DNA from: Kalaharituber pfeilii
Lineage: Eukaryota; Ascomycota; Pezizomycetes; Pezizales; Pezizaceae
Length of the DNA: 64,000 bases
Direction of reading: 5' to 3'
Assembly (NCBI GenBank): GCA_015179045.1
Contig: WHUZ01000002.1
Span: 1,860,001 to 1,924,000 of the forward strand
The notes under the pieces are model-generated. The model was not told where the DNA came from. It worked only from the letters and a program-made list of their open reading frames with translations, and did not search any database. Positions 1-10,768 of this stretch are shown one piece after another (position 1 is the first letter of the stretch; each line of letters opens with the position of its first letter). Position numbers and translations under genes: made by a program.

Positions 1-95
1 TGGCGGACAACCCTCTTCCCTCTTTCCCAGCTCAGGATCGAACCGGGGCCCTCACTTCTGTACCCTTCCATGGCCTCTTGTGTACCCTTCATCAC
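1..95 (-). repeat. Diverged copy of a tRNA-like repeat (copy A)
   Basis: On the minus strand this stretch reads like the 3' half of a tRNA-derived element, with GGTTCGATCC resembling a Pol III B box. It aligns by eye, with many mismatches, to the copy at 470-574: both share blocks such as aaccctcttc, gggccctca and ccatggc. It is cut by the window edge, so its length is unknown. It could be a short interspersed repeat or a decayed tRNA. Confidence 0.3.
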
Positions 96-494
96 TAGAA
101 ACAACAGACAAGCCGGTGCACCAGGCTACAGGTCAGTTCATAAGTAGACAGCTCCCCACTCTTATACCCATCTCCCGTCTCACTGCGTATGCTGCAAAAG
201 CATCACAGCCTCGAATCCTATCTTCTATAAGTATCGTATTATGTATATAATTGCCTATGTGGCTGTCTGTAAATAGTTCTCCTTGCCTTGCTTGATAATT
301 CGCCCCCTTCCTTTGCTACGATAGGACCGCTTGCACTCGCTTTCCCATGTACCCGCTTTCGCGCACTCAGTTTTCTGGGTGAAAAAAAGGTTGCAAAATT
401 AAAACAAATTGCTCTGGCTCGACTGGAATTTAATCATATGGGACCGGAGCATTACAGTCCATCTCGAGGAGATGCTGGAGAACCCTCTTCTCCG

Positions 495-574
495 GGTCTA
501 CTCGGGAGTCGAACCAGGGCCCTCAATTCTATCCCCCTCCATGGCGCTTTCGATGACCTCCATTGCTGGAGACC
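495..574 (-). repeat. tRNA-like sequence with a perfect B box (copy B)
   Basis: The minus strand carries GGTTCGACTCC at 505-515, a perfect Pol III B box, and an A-box-like AGCAATGGAGG about 45 nt upstream. The ends GGTCTCC and GTAGACC could pair at six of seven positions like an acceptor stem, giving about 80 nt. The D and anticodon arms are not canonical, so I do not call a functional tRNA. It is related to the sequence at 1-95, which suggests a dispersed tRNA-derived repeat. Confidence 0.35.
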
Positions 575-635
575 ACAGCTTTCCACTTCATCCAAAGCAG
601 AAGTTGGTTCAGTTCTTGGTACAACTCTGAAATTA

Positions 636-1248
636 GTGGTTATCAGCTTTGCGTTACGTTCCGTTCCGTTAGGTAACCCCTGTCAACCCACTAAGCCCAA
701 ATGAGAGGAGGGTCGCTGATGTCCCCCGCGTAACCTACGTTACCGTCACGTCCGTACCATCAACATGCCCCGCATATCGGAGAGAGCCAAAATCGAATGA
801 TAGCAATCGAGACTCATGCCATATCTATGCTACTTAATTCAGATACCAGAGGGGGTAGCAGAGCATGGAGTAACAGCTTGTGAACTTGCTGTGATTGTAG
901 CAGACGTTTGCTGGCTCATGATGGTAGAAACTGAAGAGCTTTCATGCGTAGATTGGGGATGCTTATGAAGTGGTAGGCACGTGCTCATGCATATGCATCC
1001 ATGTGTTGCTGATTTAGGTAAAGACCGGTCAAAGGTGCCTGTAGTCAGCTAAAAACCAGGCGCATATCCTTGGCGTTACCCAAAGTTACGCAAGGTTATG
1101 GTCGTAACGCGACGATTTGGCTACGTGATCATGGTTACGTTGCGTAACGAAGATCGGCTGTCTCACGTTACGAAATCAGCCAATCAGAGCATTTGCTTAT
1201 GTCATGTAACCTCACGTAACGGTTACGTGACGCAAAGCTGATAACCCT
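636..1248. mobile_element. 613-bp MITE with terminal inverted repeats, flanked by TA
   Basis: The left end contains GGTTATCAGCTTTGCGT and the right end its reverse complement, with about 22 matching bases. A TA dinucleotide lies outside each end (634-635 and 1249-1250), as expected for a Tc1/mariner-type insertion; TTA of PIF/Harbinger type is also possible. Subterminal DNA is full of GTTACG/CGTAAC motifs in both orientations. No transposase reading frame lies inside, so it is non-autonomous. The boundaries come from reading the two ends against each other; the superfamily is uncertain. Confidence 0.6.
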
Positions 1249-2189
1249 TATTGTTGAACATGGCAGCGCAACCGCACCGCACCACGCTCGGACTCAGCTT
1301 TGTGTGACTATGTACAAGTCTTGGCGTTTTACCCGATTGGGAAATTCGGTTGAGACTTTTTTGCTACGATTGCCCATCTGCCCAACGCAAACGCGAGACG
1401 TGGAGAATAGATATACAATATCATATAATACATATGATGAAGCTGCCAGTTTGCTGACTTCAGCGATTGAGGAGTTCTTTGGTGGCCTGCAAATAGGTAG
1501 TGATGGGTTAAGGTGTAGGTTGGGGCAGCTATTTCGAAATGTAACAGCGTTTCACCCAGCAATTGCAGTTTTTGAGAAAACCAAAGTGCATAAATAGAGA
1601 ATTTTCTATTAGTTGAGCTTTGTCCTTTCAAAAGAACTACCATAAATATTCCGTACATTTTCTACCAGCTCCAAAGTTGCACTGGGGTGTTGAAGCTTTT
1701 GGATACCTTCCATGAATGGCAGCACCATTTCGCAACTAGAAAATTGGCTGACAAGGGAACCTCCCGACATCCGACTATTCTTCTTGATACTCAACAGCTC
1801 CAATATGATATTCACCCAATGAAAGTATTTTCATTTATGATGAGAAAAAACAAAGGAGCTAATTTGTGGTGTAATTAGGAAAGCCAAATCGGAACAATTC
1901 CAGGCTTGACTTTGATTACCCGAATAGTGAATTTGTACTCACTAATCTCTATATACTTATTAGATACATCAAAGTAGTAGTACTGTACAGCAGTCCGTAA
2001 AGGAACCATTCTTTTTAACGGAGAAGGGGGAAAAAAAAGAACGAAGAAACCAAAAGAACGAAACGCCGGATATGTAGAAAGAAAATATATATTGCTGACA
2101 GAAAAGAGAATAATCGAATCTCAATCTCACAGTGATGAGCAAAAAGAAAACAATAGCATTCAAGTTCATCAGCCCATCATCATATTCAC
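1249..2189. other. Intergenic, no supportable gene
   Basis: Only short open frames without recognisable protein character occur here. The sequence is AT-rich toward LCP5. Part of it next to 2190 is presumably the LCP5 3' untranslated region. I see no RNA gene or further repeat. Confidence 0.5.
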
Positions 2190-3434
2190 TCAAGTTTTCC
2201 TCTTCTTTCTACTATTCTCCCTTCCCAGCACCCTCCCAAACCTCCTCCCAATGTGCACCGGCCCTGCACCCGCGTCTGCGTCCTCGTCCGCGCCTCTCTT
2301 CCTACTCTTCTCTAGCGCCCTCCTGCCGCCGCTCGACTTTGATCCTCCCACTGTTGTCGTCAGCCGGTCCAAGTCGTTAGCAAAGCTTCTCCAGTCCTCG
2401 CCACCAAACGTGTCCACGCCCAATTTGGCATCGCGGGCGCGCTGTTTGCGGAGTTCCTTTTTGGAGGGTTTTGGGAGACGGACAAAGTTGGTCTCCTCGT
2501 ACTCGCGGCGCTCGGCTTCCTCGCGACGAGCTTGGACTGTCTTGAGGCGGCCAGAGGGGGCGATGGTGGAGCCGATGGAGGGCTCGGCGAGGGGGGCGGA
2601 GGAGAGCTCTGAGGCGATGAAAGCATCAAGAGAGTGCGATTTTTTGGAGATGCGAGGAAGAGCGGTGGGAGGAGCGAGCGGGTCGGAGGTGGTGGTGGTG
2701 GCAGTGGGCATGGCGGTAGCGGAGATGCGCGGGGGGCGGTAGACGCCGTCGGAAGGCGCGGAGCGACCGGTGGAGGTGGCGGAGGAGGAGGCGGGTTTGG
2801 AGAGGGCGAAGGGATTCGGGCGGGAGAAGAAGTCCTCGGTGAGGGTGGTAGTAGGGGCCAGGAGAGGGAGTTTGGGTTTGACGGGTTCGCCGTCGACGTC
2901 GTGAGCTAGGTTGATTGGGAGAGTCGTCTTGATTTTTGTTACTTGTTCTTCCTGCTCGCCCTCCTCGTCCTCGTCCTTGCCATTACCTTCGTCTTCCTCG
3001 CTACTGCTGCTGCTTTCATCTTCATCGTTCGCATTCAACGCAGCCTTTCCATTCACAGCCACCAATGGCCCCATCTCCGCCTCCAGACTCCTCATCACAA
3101 CCTTGTCGATCTGATACCTGAGCTTGCCTTCAACAGGCTTCACGCCCTTTTCCAGCATTGCCCTCAATTCCACCAACTGCTCTACGCAACTCGCAATGTC
3201 GTTCTTCTCTGCGCCCTTGGCGCTCCGGAGACGGAGGAGGATAAGGGCCGATAGGGCATGGAGGTACGACAGCAGCGACTCGTTTTTGAGGTCGAGGAGA
3301 GAGATGCCGTTGGGAGGTGGCAGGAACTTTGAGGGGTTAGGGAGGCTATCGAGAGCTGTAGAGAGGGACGTGGTCAGGGAGTCGAGGAGGGCGGGGAGGG
3401 GAAGTGGGGCGGCGGTGGGAGCTGCGGGAGCCAT
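2190..3434 (-). CDS. LCP5: Lcp5/neuroguidin-type U3 snoRNP (SSU processome) protein
   Basis: A 414-residue protein of the Sas10/Utp3/C1D family. The family binds the U3 snoRNP and acts in early 18S rRNA processing in the nucleolus. Residues about 15-110 form the helical Sas10/C1D domain with the hallmark KLRYQIDKVV near residue 105. A strongly acidic Ser/Glu stretch follows (about 130-165), then a middle with the proline-rich VYRPPRISAT motif and a basic Lys/Arg-rich C-terminus ending KKRKT. These three regions match Lcp5/neuroguidin rather than the longer Sas10. I start at the ATG at 3434 (MAPAAPTAAP); the open frame runs 62 codons further upstream, but that extension looks non-coding. It has no intron. 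The adjacent gene at 4798-5915 is on the same strand, with 1.36 kb between them. Confidence 0.85.
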   Translation of the reverse strand: MAPAAPTAAPLPLPALLDSLTTSLSTALDSLPNPSKFLPPPNGISLLDLKNESLLSYLHALSALILLRLRSAKGAEKNDIASCVEQLVELRAMLEKGVKPVEGKLRYQIDKVVMRSLEAEMGPLVAVNGKAALNANDEDESSSSSEEDEGNGKDEDEEGEQEEQVTKIKTTLPINLAHDVDGEPVKPKLPLLAPTTTLTEDFFSRPNPFALSKPASSSATSTGRSAPSDGVYRPPRISATAMPTATTTTSDPLAPPTALPRISKKSHSLDAFIASELSSAPLAEPSIGSTIAPSGRLKTVQARREEAERREYEETNFVRLPKPSKKELRKQRARDAKLGVDTFGGEDWRSFANDLDRLTTTVGGSKSSGGRRALEKSRKRGADEDADAGAGPVHIGRRFGRVLGRENSRKKRKT

Positions 3435-4797
3435 GATGAGAGGTCCTAGAGACTTGTGCGCAGGATGTTCCGCTGCGCAATGGGGGACTCGGTTTGGTGG
3501 TTTGGAGTGTGCTTCGATGTATGTAGAATGCAGTCTCGAGAGTAGAATGTTCAGTACCCTACATATCAGCATATTTTGTTGCCAAGATTTCACGCTCAGT
3601 AAAAGTACATAGTGCGGCAACTCAGCTTTGGCAGGCTTGGCGTGATGCTAGTGGCCGTTGCAAGGACGAAGCTTGCATACGGATGTTCCAGACCGCTGGT
3701 CAGTGCTCATGACTGGCCAGGATCAGAAAATGCGTACTTGTACAACATTGTATTGACCTTTTTTCACTACAGAAACTAATATCATAGAACAGGTTAGTTG
3801 CTAAATTGCACTTGCAACATTAGATACTTGGAATTTTATTCAACTCTTCAGAGTATCTGTTTATTGACATGTTTATTTACTCATATACTCTCTTATCCTT
3901 TCGCAGTTACATGCTTTTAATAATTTTGAATCTTCAATTATACATCTGTATTTTAGTATGATCCTCCACAATTTGCTATAGAGGAGTATTTCACTGGAAT
4001 GGGATTTTTGCTGAAGAGAAAGTATTTTACTGAAGAGAAAAGTATTTCACTGAAGAGGGTTCTGCATTCTTAACGGCGGTCTGGTTGGGTTCGAAGTTAA
4101 TTGTAGAATACGCGGGTAGTGGGCGTGTAGGTAATGTAGTGCATAGTGCTTTGTACAGAGAAACAAAAATCATGAACCGTGGTGCTACTGAGTAGCCCGG
4201 ACCAGTGGTGACTGAATCACTGTCACGAAAGGCCCGGCACAGGTACTTGCACTCCAAAGAGCATATGTTCACAAGGCAAAGGCGGGAATCAATTGATTAA
4301 CTCGAATTGTATGTGGGGAGCTTGGAAGCACGGCAGTGGGGCTTAGTCATGGGGAAGGATAATGAGCTTCAATGTAAGGATGCCGTGGAGACCCCTCTAT
4401 GGATGTCGTAAACCATCGATGGTGCTTTCCATCCAGTAATATAACGTTCTGTTACCATAATATACGAGTGAAGGTATTCAATACCAGCTCACCATTGTTG
4501 TTTTTCACTGGCATTAATCACATCTTTCTGTCCCATGATAGGTTGAGCATGCGACTTAGGCCCCAATAGGTTGGGGCATTGTTATTTTCGAAACAGAGCT
4601 AAAATAAATTTCCTATACAACGCTATAGCTTTGCACAAATAGGAAATAGTAACAGCAACTTTATCTCTTCACTTTATAACTCCAACAATTGCAGTTGGAC
4701 AACGGCACTTAACACTCGGAATGGGCAGAGTTGCATATACAGAGCACTAGTATATCCAAACACTATCCATAGTATCCTCTGTCCGATTTCTCGGCAT
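3435..4797. other. Intergenic with a short direct repeat
   Basis: No gene is supported. At about 3985-4060 a motif close to agtatttcactgaagagaa is repeated three times with small differences, a degenerate short tandem repeat. The rest is AT-rich; part should serve as the LCP5 promoter and the 3' region of the neighbouring membrane-protein gene. Confidence 0.45.
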
Positions 4798-5915
4798 TCA
4801 AGATTGGAAGAGATAAAACTCAGCAAAAAGCAGAGCTATCAAAGCTAGAGTTGCGAAGACTGTTATTGGGACCGTCTTCAGGATAAAGATAAACAATCGC
4901 TTGAACAGGGCGATGTCAAAGGACTTGAAGGCTTGGGTAAGCGTCAAATAACCACCAGTCGCGGAAGTGTCCTGGCCGAAAGTCTTGTCGAATTGGACAA
5001 TGGTGGGGACATCATCAGGGAGCACGCTGGCTTGAACCCGGATGAGAAGGATTGTTGCGGGGATGGTAATGAGGATGTAGGCGAGGAAACCAATTCCAAC
5101 AATACTGAAGCGAAGTGCGTTGGGCATAGATGGGCTCTTGGCGATTAAGGCAACTTCGACGTTCAATTGGAGAGCGGCAGCAAATGTGAGAAGTGCTGGA
5201 AAGGTCTTCTTGGCTTGATCCCAACTTGTCTTTTTGAGCTGTGTCAACCAGGAGTGTTGCAAGGGCGCAGCAATCATAACACTATGATATAGTCAGTACA
5301 GAGGATACAATAATGAGATTGAGCAATAGGCGACCTACTGTGTGCATAGAAGAGCAAATCTGCTCATTGCAACCATAGCAAGAATTCCTCCGAGAAAAGT
5401 TGCCAGCCTGTGGGGGAAAATAGCAGCCATGATTCCAATAAAAACTGATTGCACGATTGCATTGGCAATGAAGAAGCAGAAATTTGGTACGATGCCCCTC
5501 CATGGAGCCCAGAAGCCGCCTTCATGGCGGAGATGACGGAGAGTGCCGCGGATGCTGGAGGTGATGAATGTTCGGTCTTTGCCTTGACTGACAATGTGAG
5601 GAGTATCGTCCTCAAGAGCTAGATACACTGCTGGAGGCTCTTCTACAACAGTAAGAGTGAGTAGGAGCTTAAGAGGGTATTGTAACTGTACAATGAGTTA
5701 GCAACAGTTAAAGTAAGTGCACTAAGCTGGGGAAAGCGTACAAGCGAAATAAGGATAAAGCCGATCACTCCTGTCACGACCAAAACAGTTAAGGCAGTGC
5801 GAGAAAGGTCTGGAAACTCCGGTTGGCCGCCATCATTGTCGGTATATGCATACACTTGATAGTCTCGGCGGCGTATAGCGCTGTACGTGAAAGCGAAAGT
5901 GTCCGGAGCGAACAT
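4798..5915 (-). CDS. Conserved fungal multi-pass membrane protein, unknown function
   Basis: Three exons, 5742-5915, 5339-5685 and 4798-5281, join in frame to 334 residues. Introns are 56 and 57 bp with GTACGC/CAG and GTAGGT/TAG ends. Hydrophobic segments are visible at TALTVLVVTGVIGFILISLL (about residues 40-60), FFIANAIVQSVFIGIMAAIF, FLGGILAMVAM, FSIVGIGFLAYILITIPATI and VFATLALIALLFAEFYLF, so about five or six membrane spans are expected. The motif HEGGFWAPWRG sits on the loop before the second span. I recall similar fungal proteins loosely labelled 'ubiquitin carrier protein', but no ubiquitin-conjugating fold is visible and I give no function. The exon junctions are the main support for a real gene. 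Confidence 0.75.
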
Positions 5916-7840
5916 GCTGAGAGTAAGACTCGAACAAGGAATGTATTGGATGTTTTAGGTAGTTAGTATGCTTAAGTTTGGGGGGATCGCCTGAAGGAGA
6001 TGGGGACTACAGTGCTTATAAGGCGAGACGGCAGAGTCTGGTTATGAGACTAGGCCGCGTGTGCGACCAGACCAGCCCAGCCTCCTATTGGCCGCGCCGC
6101 ACAACAACAGGCTACTCGTAGTGGCCCCTCGGCGGGTTCGAAACGTGAGGCCACGCCGGCCTCTGCGTCACCAGGCCCCTGACGATAGACGTGGCGCAGC
6201 TATCGTTTCGCCCGGGGCTGCGACTGCTATGTACTAGTACTCGGTATCACGGGTAAGCCTTCAGAAGCGCGAAGGAGTGCATACAATAATGTGGTAGGGA
6301 TACTTAGTTGCTATGATAAGAGTCCACTTGTTTGTTATGTAATCCTTGTTACTCTACAGGCATTTCCTACACACTTCACATAGCTACATGCTTAATGTTT
6401 GTTTTGAACCAACTCACGCAACTCCATTTCCCAGTCACAACCTCGAATCACCCGTTGAAGTCTCATACAATAGCGAGATGAAACTCCGAGCTCGGCACGC
6501 AAAGATTTCCGTCATGAAATGCACAATCGAGAAACTACTTGAGTTGAGCGCATCTGAATTATTACTTTACATGATGAATGCAGAGTTGAAGTGGAAAAGC
6601 TTCAAGAAGAGTAGGATAAAATGATAAAAGAAAGACTCCTGTCATTTTATTAGAGAGGTTTGGCAACATCCCCGTTAATTCCCGTAATGCTGCACCATAC
6701 TGTTGCCGTGACAACAGTGGCTTTGTTTACAGGAAACTCGGAGAACTTTAGAAAAAGTCTCCGTGATTACGAGGAATGCTGCGTATCTTTGAGCAATGCC
6801 TGCAATTAAATCAAGTCAAATTGCCTTCAAACTCTGTATACAGTTACTGTAATACCTGTTGTGGAAAACTGCCTTACAAATTTCCGTTTTGATCCACTTT
6901 CACAGACACAAGCAGTACCATTATCCCCGTAACCTTTATTCACACAATTGCCATTCCTCCAAGCGCAACCCCTTCAGCATCTGCACCTCTCAAATAGGTA
7001 TGCAAGCTCAGGAAGACTAGGAAAAAGGGACTCTGCAAGCTGAACCTGCTTCAGCCAGTCCGAATAATTTTCTCCACCAATTTCTTGTAGATAAGCCACT
7101 GAGAGTGTAGAAAGTACTTGGAAGAGAGTACTGCAGGCTGAAACTGCTGTCTGTAGCTGCGAAATGCTGTAGGTGCATGTACATGGTTAATGGCAAGTGG
7201 ATTTGTTGCGGTAATTGGTGCGGGGATATGAACGGGAAGTGGGTGCCAAACCTCTCATTTGCAGAATTCCCACTAAGATGACTAATACAATACGGAGAAA
7301 ATTTAAGCGGGATGTCTCTATTTAGTGCGAGATTGGCTTTGCTGTTATGGTAGTCAAATGGAATCATGCAACAATTTATTAATTTGTATGCAGAGTAAAA
7401 CATACGTGTGTATGCCTACAGTACGGAGTCCGATTCGGCAGAGGGCGTGGATTTCATTCATAGCTTTGGTTATGTCTGATTTACGCTCTGCAATTCAGTG
7501 GAAGCAGGTTCAGGGTAATAGCTAATGGAAGCAACATTTTTTTTTTTTTTTTTGATCACGTAACCCCGCATACAGGCTCTCAGCCTAGGTATGGCAGGAC
7601 AAGCAACCTTTGATGATGTGACATTCATCTGCAATAACACAATCCCAGAGGATCTGGTTAATTAAATCCTTGTTATTCTTATATGTAGTGTACTCCGTAA
7701 GCCGTAATCTCTCGCCGCCTGACTCATTTGATAGTCTGGTTGCCCTGAGTCACCGCAACATGTCACTCAGCGGCGTTTGGGGTGGGTGCTAAGTAGTACT
7801 AGTACTAGTAGCGCAATGGAGTAAACAAAATCACGCTAGG
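5916..7840. other. 1.9-kb intergenic region between divergent genes
   Basis: It separates the minus-strand membrane-protein gene from plus-strand NAF1 and must hold both promoters. A GC-rich block at about 6040-6230 lies just upstream of the membrane-protein gene. A run of about 19 T at 7538-7556 could be a Pol III terminator or the reversed A-tail of a retroposed fragment, but I see no matching body. No reading frame has convincing protein character. Confidence 0.45.
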
Positions 7841-7841
7841 C

Positions 7842-7937
7842 CACGTGCCGTTACGCCACAGCGGCGGACGCGCGTGGCCCCCGCCAAGCACTCTCTTTGT
7901 GCAAATGCGCCGCCAAGCTTGTTTCAGATAGCACGTG
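7842..7937. promoter_or_regulatory. Two CACGTG E-boxes upstream of NAF1
   Basis: CACGTG occurs at 7842-7847 and 7932-7937, 90 bp apart and about 210-300 bp upstream of the chosen NAF1 start. Palindromic E-boxes bind bHLH factors such as Cbf1-type regulators in fungi. The pairing suggests a promoter, but activity is inferred. Confidence 0.4.
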
Positions 7938-7970
7938 ACTGGGCCGTCCTCTTGCATAGTGGGAACAAAC

Positions 7971-8024
7971 ATGCTAGAAAATCCTCAATTTTTGATCAGC
8001 TCAACTCGGCTATCGGATATCTAG
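7971..8024 (+). promoter_or_regulatory. Possible 17-codon uORF before NAF1
   Basis: An ATG at 7971 opens a 17-codon frame ending TAG at 8022-8024, 119 bp before the chosen NAF1 ATG. If the transcript starts upstream of it, this would be an upstream open reading frame lowering NAF1 translation. The transcription start is not known. Confidence 0.3.
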
Positions 8025-8143
8025 AACCACCACCTGCAACAGCGCCTGATCCATCTCGCTTGCTCAACTTGGACAGAGTTCCAGACTTGCAGAAACGGAA
8101 GGTGGCGAGCACGAAGGAAGCGCAGGGCACAGGACTCTTTACC

Positions 8144-10768
8144 ATGGATGATCATGAGTTTGACGAAATGCATGTCAAAAAGAAGCCTCGGCTGCTCGAG
8201 AACGACCCATTGAAGCCGGCAGTGGCGAGCACTGTTGCCACTGGTGCCTCAGGAGTCTTGGTCCCTGAAAGTCCATTTCCGTCGATCCTGGAATCTGGCC
8301 TTGATGGAACCGATTCGGACAGCCTGTACGTTGCAGGAGATTCCGATGGGGAGCAGAGCCGAGCGAAGGTTATCGCTGACCAAGCCACAGATGGGGCTGC
8401 AAGTGGGATGATGCAACAATCCGAAGGCGCTTCCCTGTCGGGTGCATGTTCTTCTGCAGACGCTAAGGGCGCTGGTTCCACAACTAGCCTTTTCGTTGCG
8501 ACGACTAGTATCCCAGGCCTTTTTTTGCTCCAAGACAGCAGCAACTCATCAGCAGCGCCAGACCAAAGGATGACGGCAACGGTTGACACGATACCACTGT
8601 CCGAGGGGACAGAGGCAGGGCTGGTTGTAAGGAGTGATCTAGACATTGAATTGATCAAAACTTGGGCAGAGGATGGCACTATGGCAAAAGCAGAAGATGT
8701 CGAGATGGAGGAAGAGTCGCAGGCAAGAGAGGAAGCAATTGACGCTGAGAGCGGGGAAACAAGGGAATTGGAGGAGAGCAGCATAATAAAAGAAGAGAAT
8801 GGAGCGAGGTCACCATCAATATCACCGCAAACGTTTGAAAACCAGAGGATCACCACCGATGCCATCAAATTTGAGCCTCACGAACCACAACAACTTCCTG
8901 TGCCAGCAGTTGAGCAAATAAAGCTGAATGAAGGCGCTGAGAACACGGATTCCAATGTAATGGAGGATAAAACCGAAGAGGAACAGGAAAAACCCAAAGG
9001 AAAGGCGGCATATGATCCGGAATTCCTGGAAGCTGCAGAGGCGAACAAAGGCAACGAATCTGCCGAGTGGCAACTCGACACCTCGGATGCCGAATCCTCA
9101 GATGACAGCGATGATGATGACTCTAGTGACTCGGAATCGGACTCAGAGGAGGAGTCTGATTCAGAAGCTGAGGATTCGGAATTCCCTCGCCTCTCCCTAG
9201 CGGAGCAGGCGCGGATACTTATGAATGATGCGGATGAGGATGTGGCGGATAAAGCGAATGCAAAAGGAGAACGACCACGGACAAAGAATGAGGTTCCGGA
9301 TGAAAGTATTGAGGCTCAAAAGCCCAATGTCGTGCTTACAGACGTGGATGTTCTAGAAGAGTTGGGTGAGATCCAATCTATAGTTGAAAAGATTGCGGTT
9401 ATAAAAGCGAAGACATCCGGGGAGTACCAAGTCTTGAATGAAGGGTCCGTTCTGGCTTTAGGGAATCGTACAGTTATTGGTGTTGTTGCAGACCTTCTCG
9501 GCAGAGTGCAAAGCCCGTTGTATACAGTTCGTTTCAATGCTACCGAGGAAATCTCCCAGTACGGTCTCAAACAAGGAACGAAAATTTTCTATTCTCCGAA
9601 GCACAGTACATTTGTTTTCACGAAAGTACTGAAGGCACAGAAGGGAAGTGATGCTAGCAATTGGCATGATGAAGAGGTCGATGAGAACGAGGTTGAGTTC
9701 TCGGATGACGAAGCAGAGGCTGAATATAAGCGCAAGATGAAGGAAAAGAAAAGTGGTGGAGAGAAGGGAGGGAAAGCCAATCGCCGAGGTCATCATAGTA
9801 CACCCTCTGCGGCGTCCGGCGGAATGCCATCGACAAGCGACGAGCCATATACACCATTGCCTAGGCCACCAAATCTCTCTGAGTTGATGAAGTCGGTTGC
9901 ACATATGAAGCAACCCGAGGAACCTGCAGGTCTCTCACCGGACAGATCTGGTAGTGGTTTCAGTCGAAATAGAGACAGGGGTGATTGGAAGGGTAGGGGG
10001 CCTAAAGTGCATAAGGGCGGAAAGGATAAGGGAGGAAAGGACAAGGGAGGGAAGGACAAGGGAGGGAAGGACAAGGGAGGAAAGGACGAACGGCGCGGAG
10101 GAGGTAAGCAGAGCTGGGCAGGAGGCCGTGGTGGACAAGATGACCATCGAGGGGGTGGGTACGGCCGGGAGAGAGATAATCAGCCTTCCCCGCAAATTCA
10201 AAATCCACAATCTCAGCCCTATTACAACAATGCAGCATCTGCGCAAACTGCTCCGCAGCAGCCAATCCAATCATACAAGCAGGCCCCGCAAGCGGCATAT
10301 TCTCCTGGACCTTCAGTCCCTCAATATGGATATCACTACGGTGGCTATACACAGCAATTTCCACAAACTCAGCATCAAAACCCTTACGCATCAACTCCTT
10401 ATCAATTTCCAGTACCTCCTTCTCCCCTTGTCCCTCAGCAGATCCAGAATCCAGGGGTATTACAACAACCCACCTTGTTCCCTGCATCCCCACTGTCACC
10501 TTCTATACCTAAGCTTCCTCAAGGCGCACATATCAACCCAGCCTTTTTCGCTCGACAGACCCAGACAACACCACAGCAAGGTGCATATATGAACCCGCAG
10601 ATGTTGTGGGGTCAGCAACAGCAACCTTCTCCGCCATCAGCTACAGGGCAATTTGGCTGGCCAAGTCCTCAAGCTATGGCGCCGGCATTGAACCAAGTTG
10701 GAGCAAATGATGCTATAATGAAAGCTGTGCAAGATCAGTTGGATATCTTGAAAGGAATCAAGAAATAG
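8144..10768 (+). CDS. NAF1: H/ACA snoRNP assembly factor Naf1
   Basis: An 874-residue intronless protein. Naf1 binds the Cbf5 pseudouridine synthase and holds H/ACA RNPs, including telomerase-type RNAs in some organisms, in an assembly state until Gar1 replaces it. The Gar1/Naf1 beta-barrel spans about residues 400-510 (LEELGEIQSIVEKIAVIKA, EGSVLALGNRTVIGVVADLL, GRVQSPLYTVRF, GTKIFYSP, STFVFT). It is preceded by a long acidic Ser/Asp/Glu region and followed by a charged stretch, a GGKDK repeat block (about 625-650) and a Gln/Pro-rich tail, typical of fungal Naf1. The open frame continues upstream to 7874 but only with a GTG. The first in-frame ATG, at 8144, lies in ACCATGG and is my start; an upstream exon cannot be excluded. 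Confidence 0.88.
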   Translation: MDDHEFDEMHVKKKPRLLENDPLKPAVASTVATGASGVLVPESPFPSILESGLDGTDSDSLYVAGDSDGEQSRAKVIADQATDGAASGMMQQSEGASLSGACSSADAKGAGSTTSLFVATTSIPGLFLLQDSSNSSAAPDQRMTATVDTIPLSEGTEAGLVVRSDLDIELIKTWAEDGTMAKAEDVEMEEESQAREEAIDAESGETRELEESSIIKEENGARSPSISPQTFENQRITTDAIKFEPHEPQQLPVPAVEQIKLNEGAENTDSNVMEDKTEEEQEKPKGKAAYDPEFLEAAEANKGNESAEWQLDTSDAESSDDSDDDDSSDSESDSEEESDSEAEDSEFPRLSLAEQARILMNDADEDVADKANAKGERPRTKNEVPDESIEAQKPNVVLTDVDVLEELGEIQSIVEKIAVIKAKTSGEYQVLNEGSVLALGNRTVIGVVADLLGRVQSPLYTVRFNATEEISQYGLKQGTKIFYSPKHSTFVFTKVLKAQKGSDASNWHDEEVDENEVEFSDDEAEAEYKRKMKEKKSGGEKGGKANRRGHHSTPSAASGGMPSTSDEPYTPLPRPPNLSELMKSVAHMKQPEEPAGLSPDRSGSGFSRNRDRGDWKGRGPKVHKGGKDKGGKDKGGKDKGGKDKGGKDERRGGGKQSWAGGRGGQDDHRGGGYGRERDNQPSPQIQNPQSQPYYNNAASAQTAPQQPIQSYKQAPQAAYSPGPSVPQYGYHYGGYTQQFPQTQHQNPYASTPYQFPVPPSPLVPQQIQNPGVLQQPTLFPASPLSPSIPKLPQGAHINPAFFARQTQTTPQQGAYMNPQMLWGQQQQPSPPSATGQFGWPSPQAMAPALNQVGANDAIMKAVQDQLDILKGIKK
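10016..10090 (+). repeat. 15-bp coding minisatellite in NAF1
   Basis: About five copies of a 15-bp unit close to aagggaggaaaggac encode repeated GGKDK pentapeptides. Units differ only by synonymous g/a changes, which suggests recent expansion. The length may vary between strains. Confidence 0.8.

Noticed and set aside
1304..1878. Short plus- and minus-strand frames around 1.3-1.9 kb
   Set aside because: No conserved motif, no exon structure, lie next to a MITE in low-complexity DNA.
7874..8143. 90 extra residues upstream of the NAF1 start
   Set aside because: The frame begins only with GTG at 7874 and has an in-frame stop further upstream; the ATG at 8144 has a strong start context.
8152..8868. 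238-codon minus-strand frame opposite NAF1
   Set aside because: Ser-rich antisense of the acidic Naf1 N-terminus.
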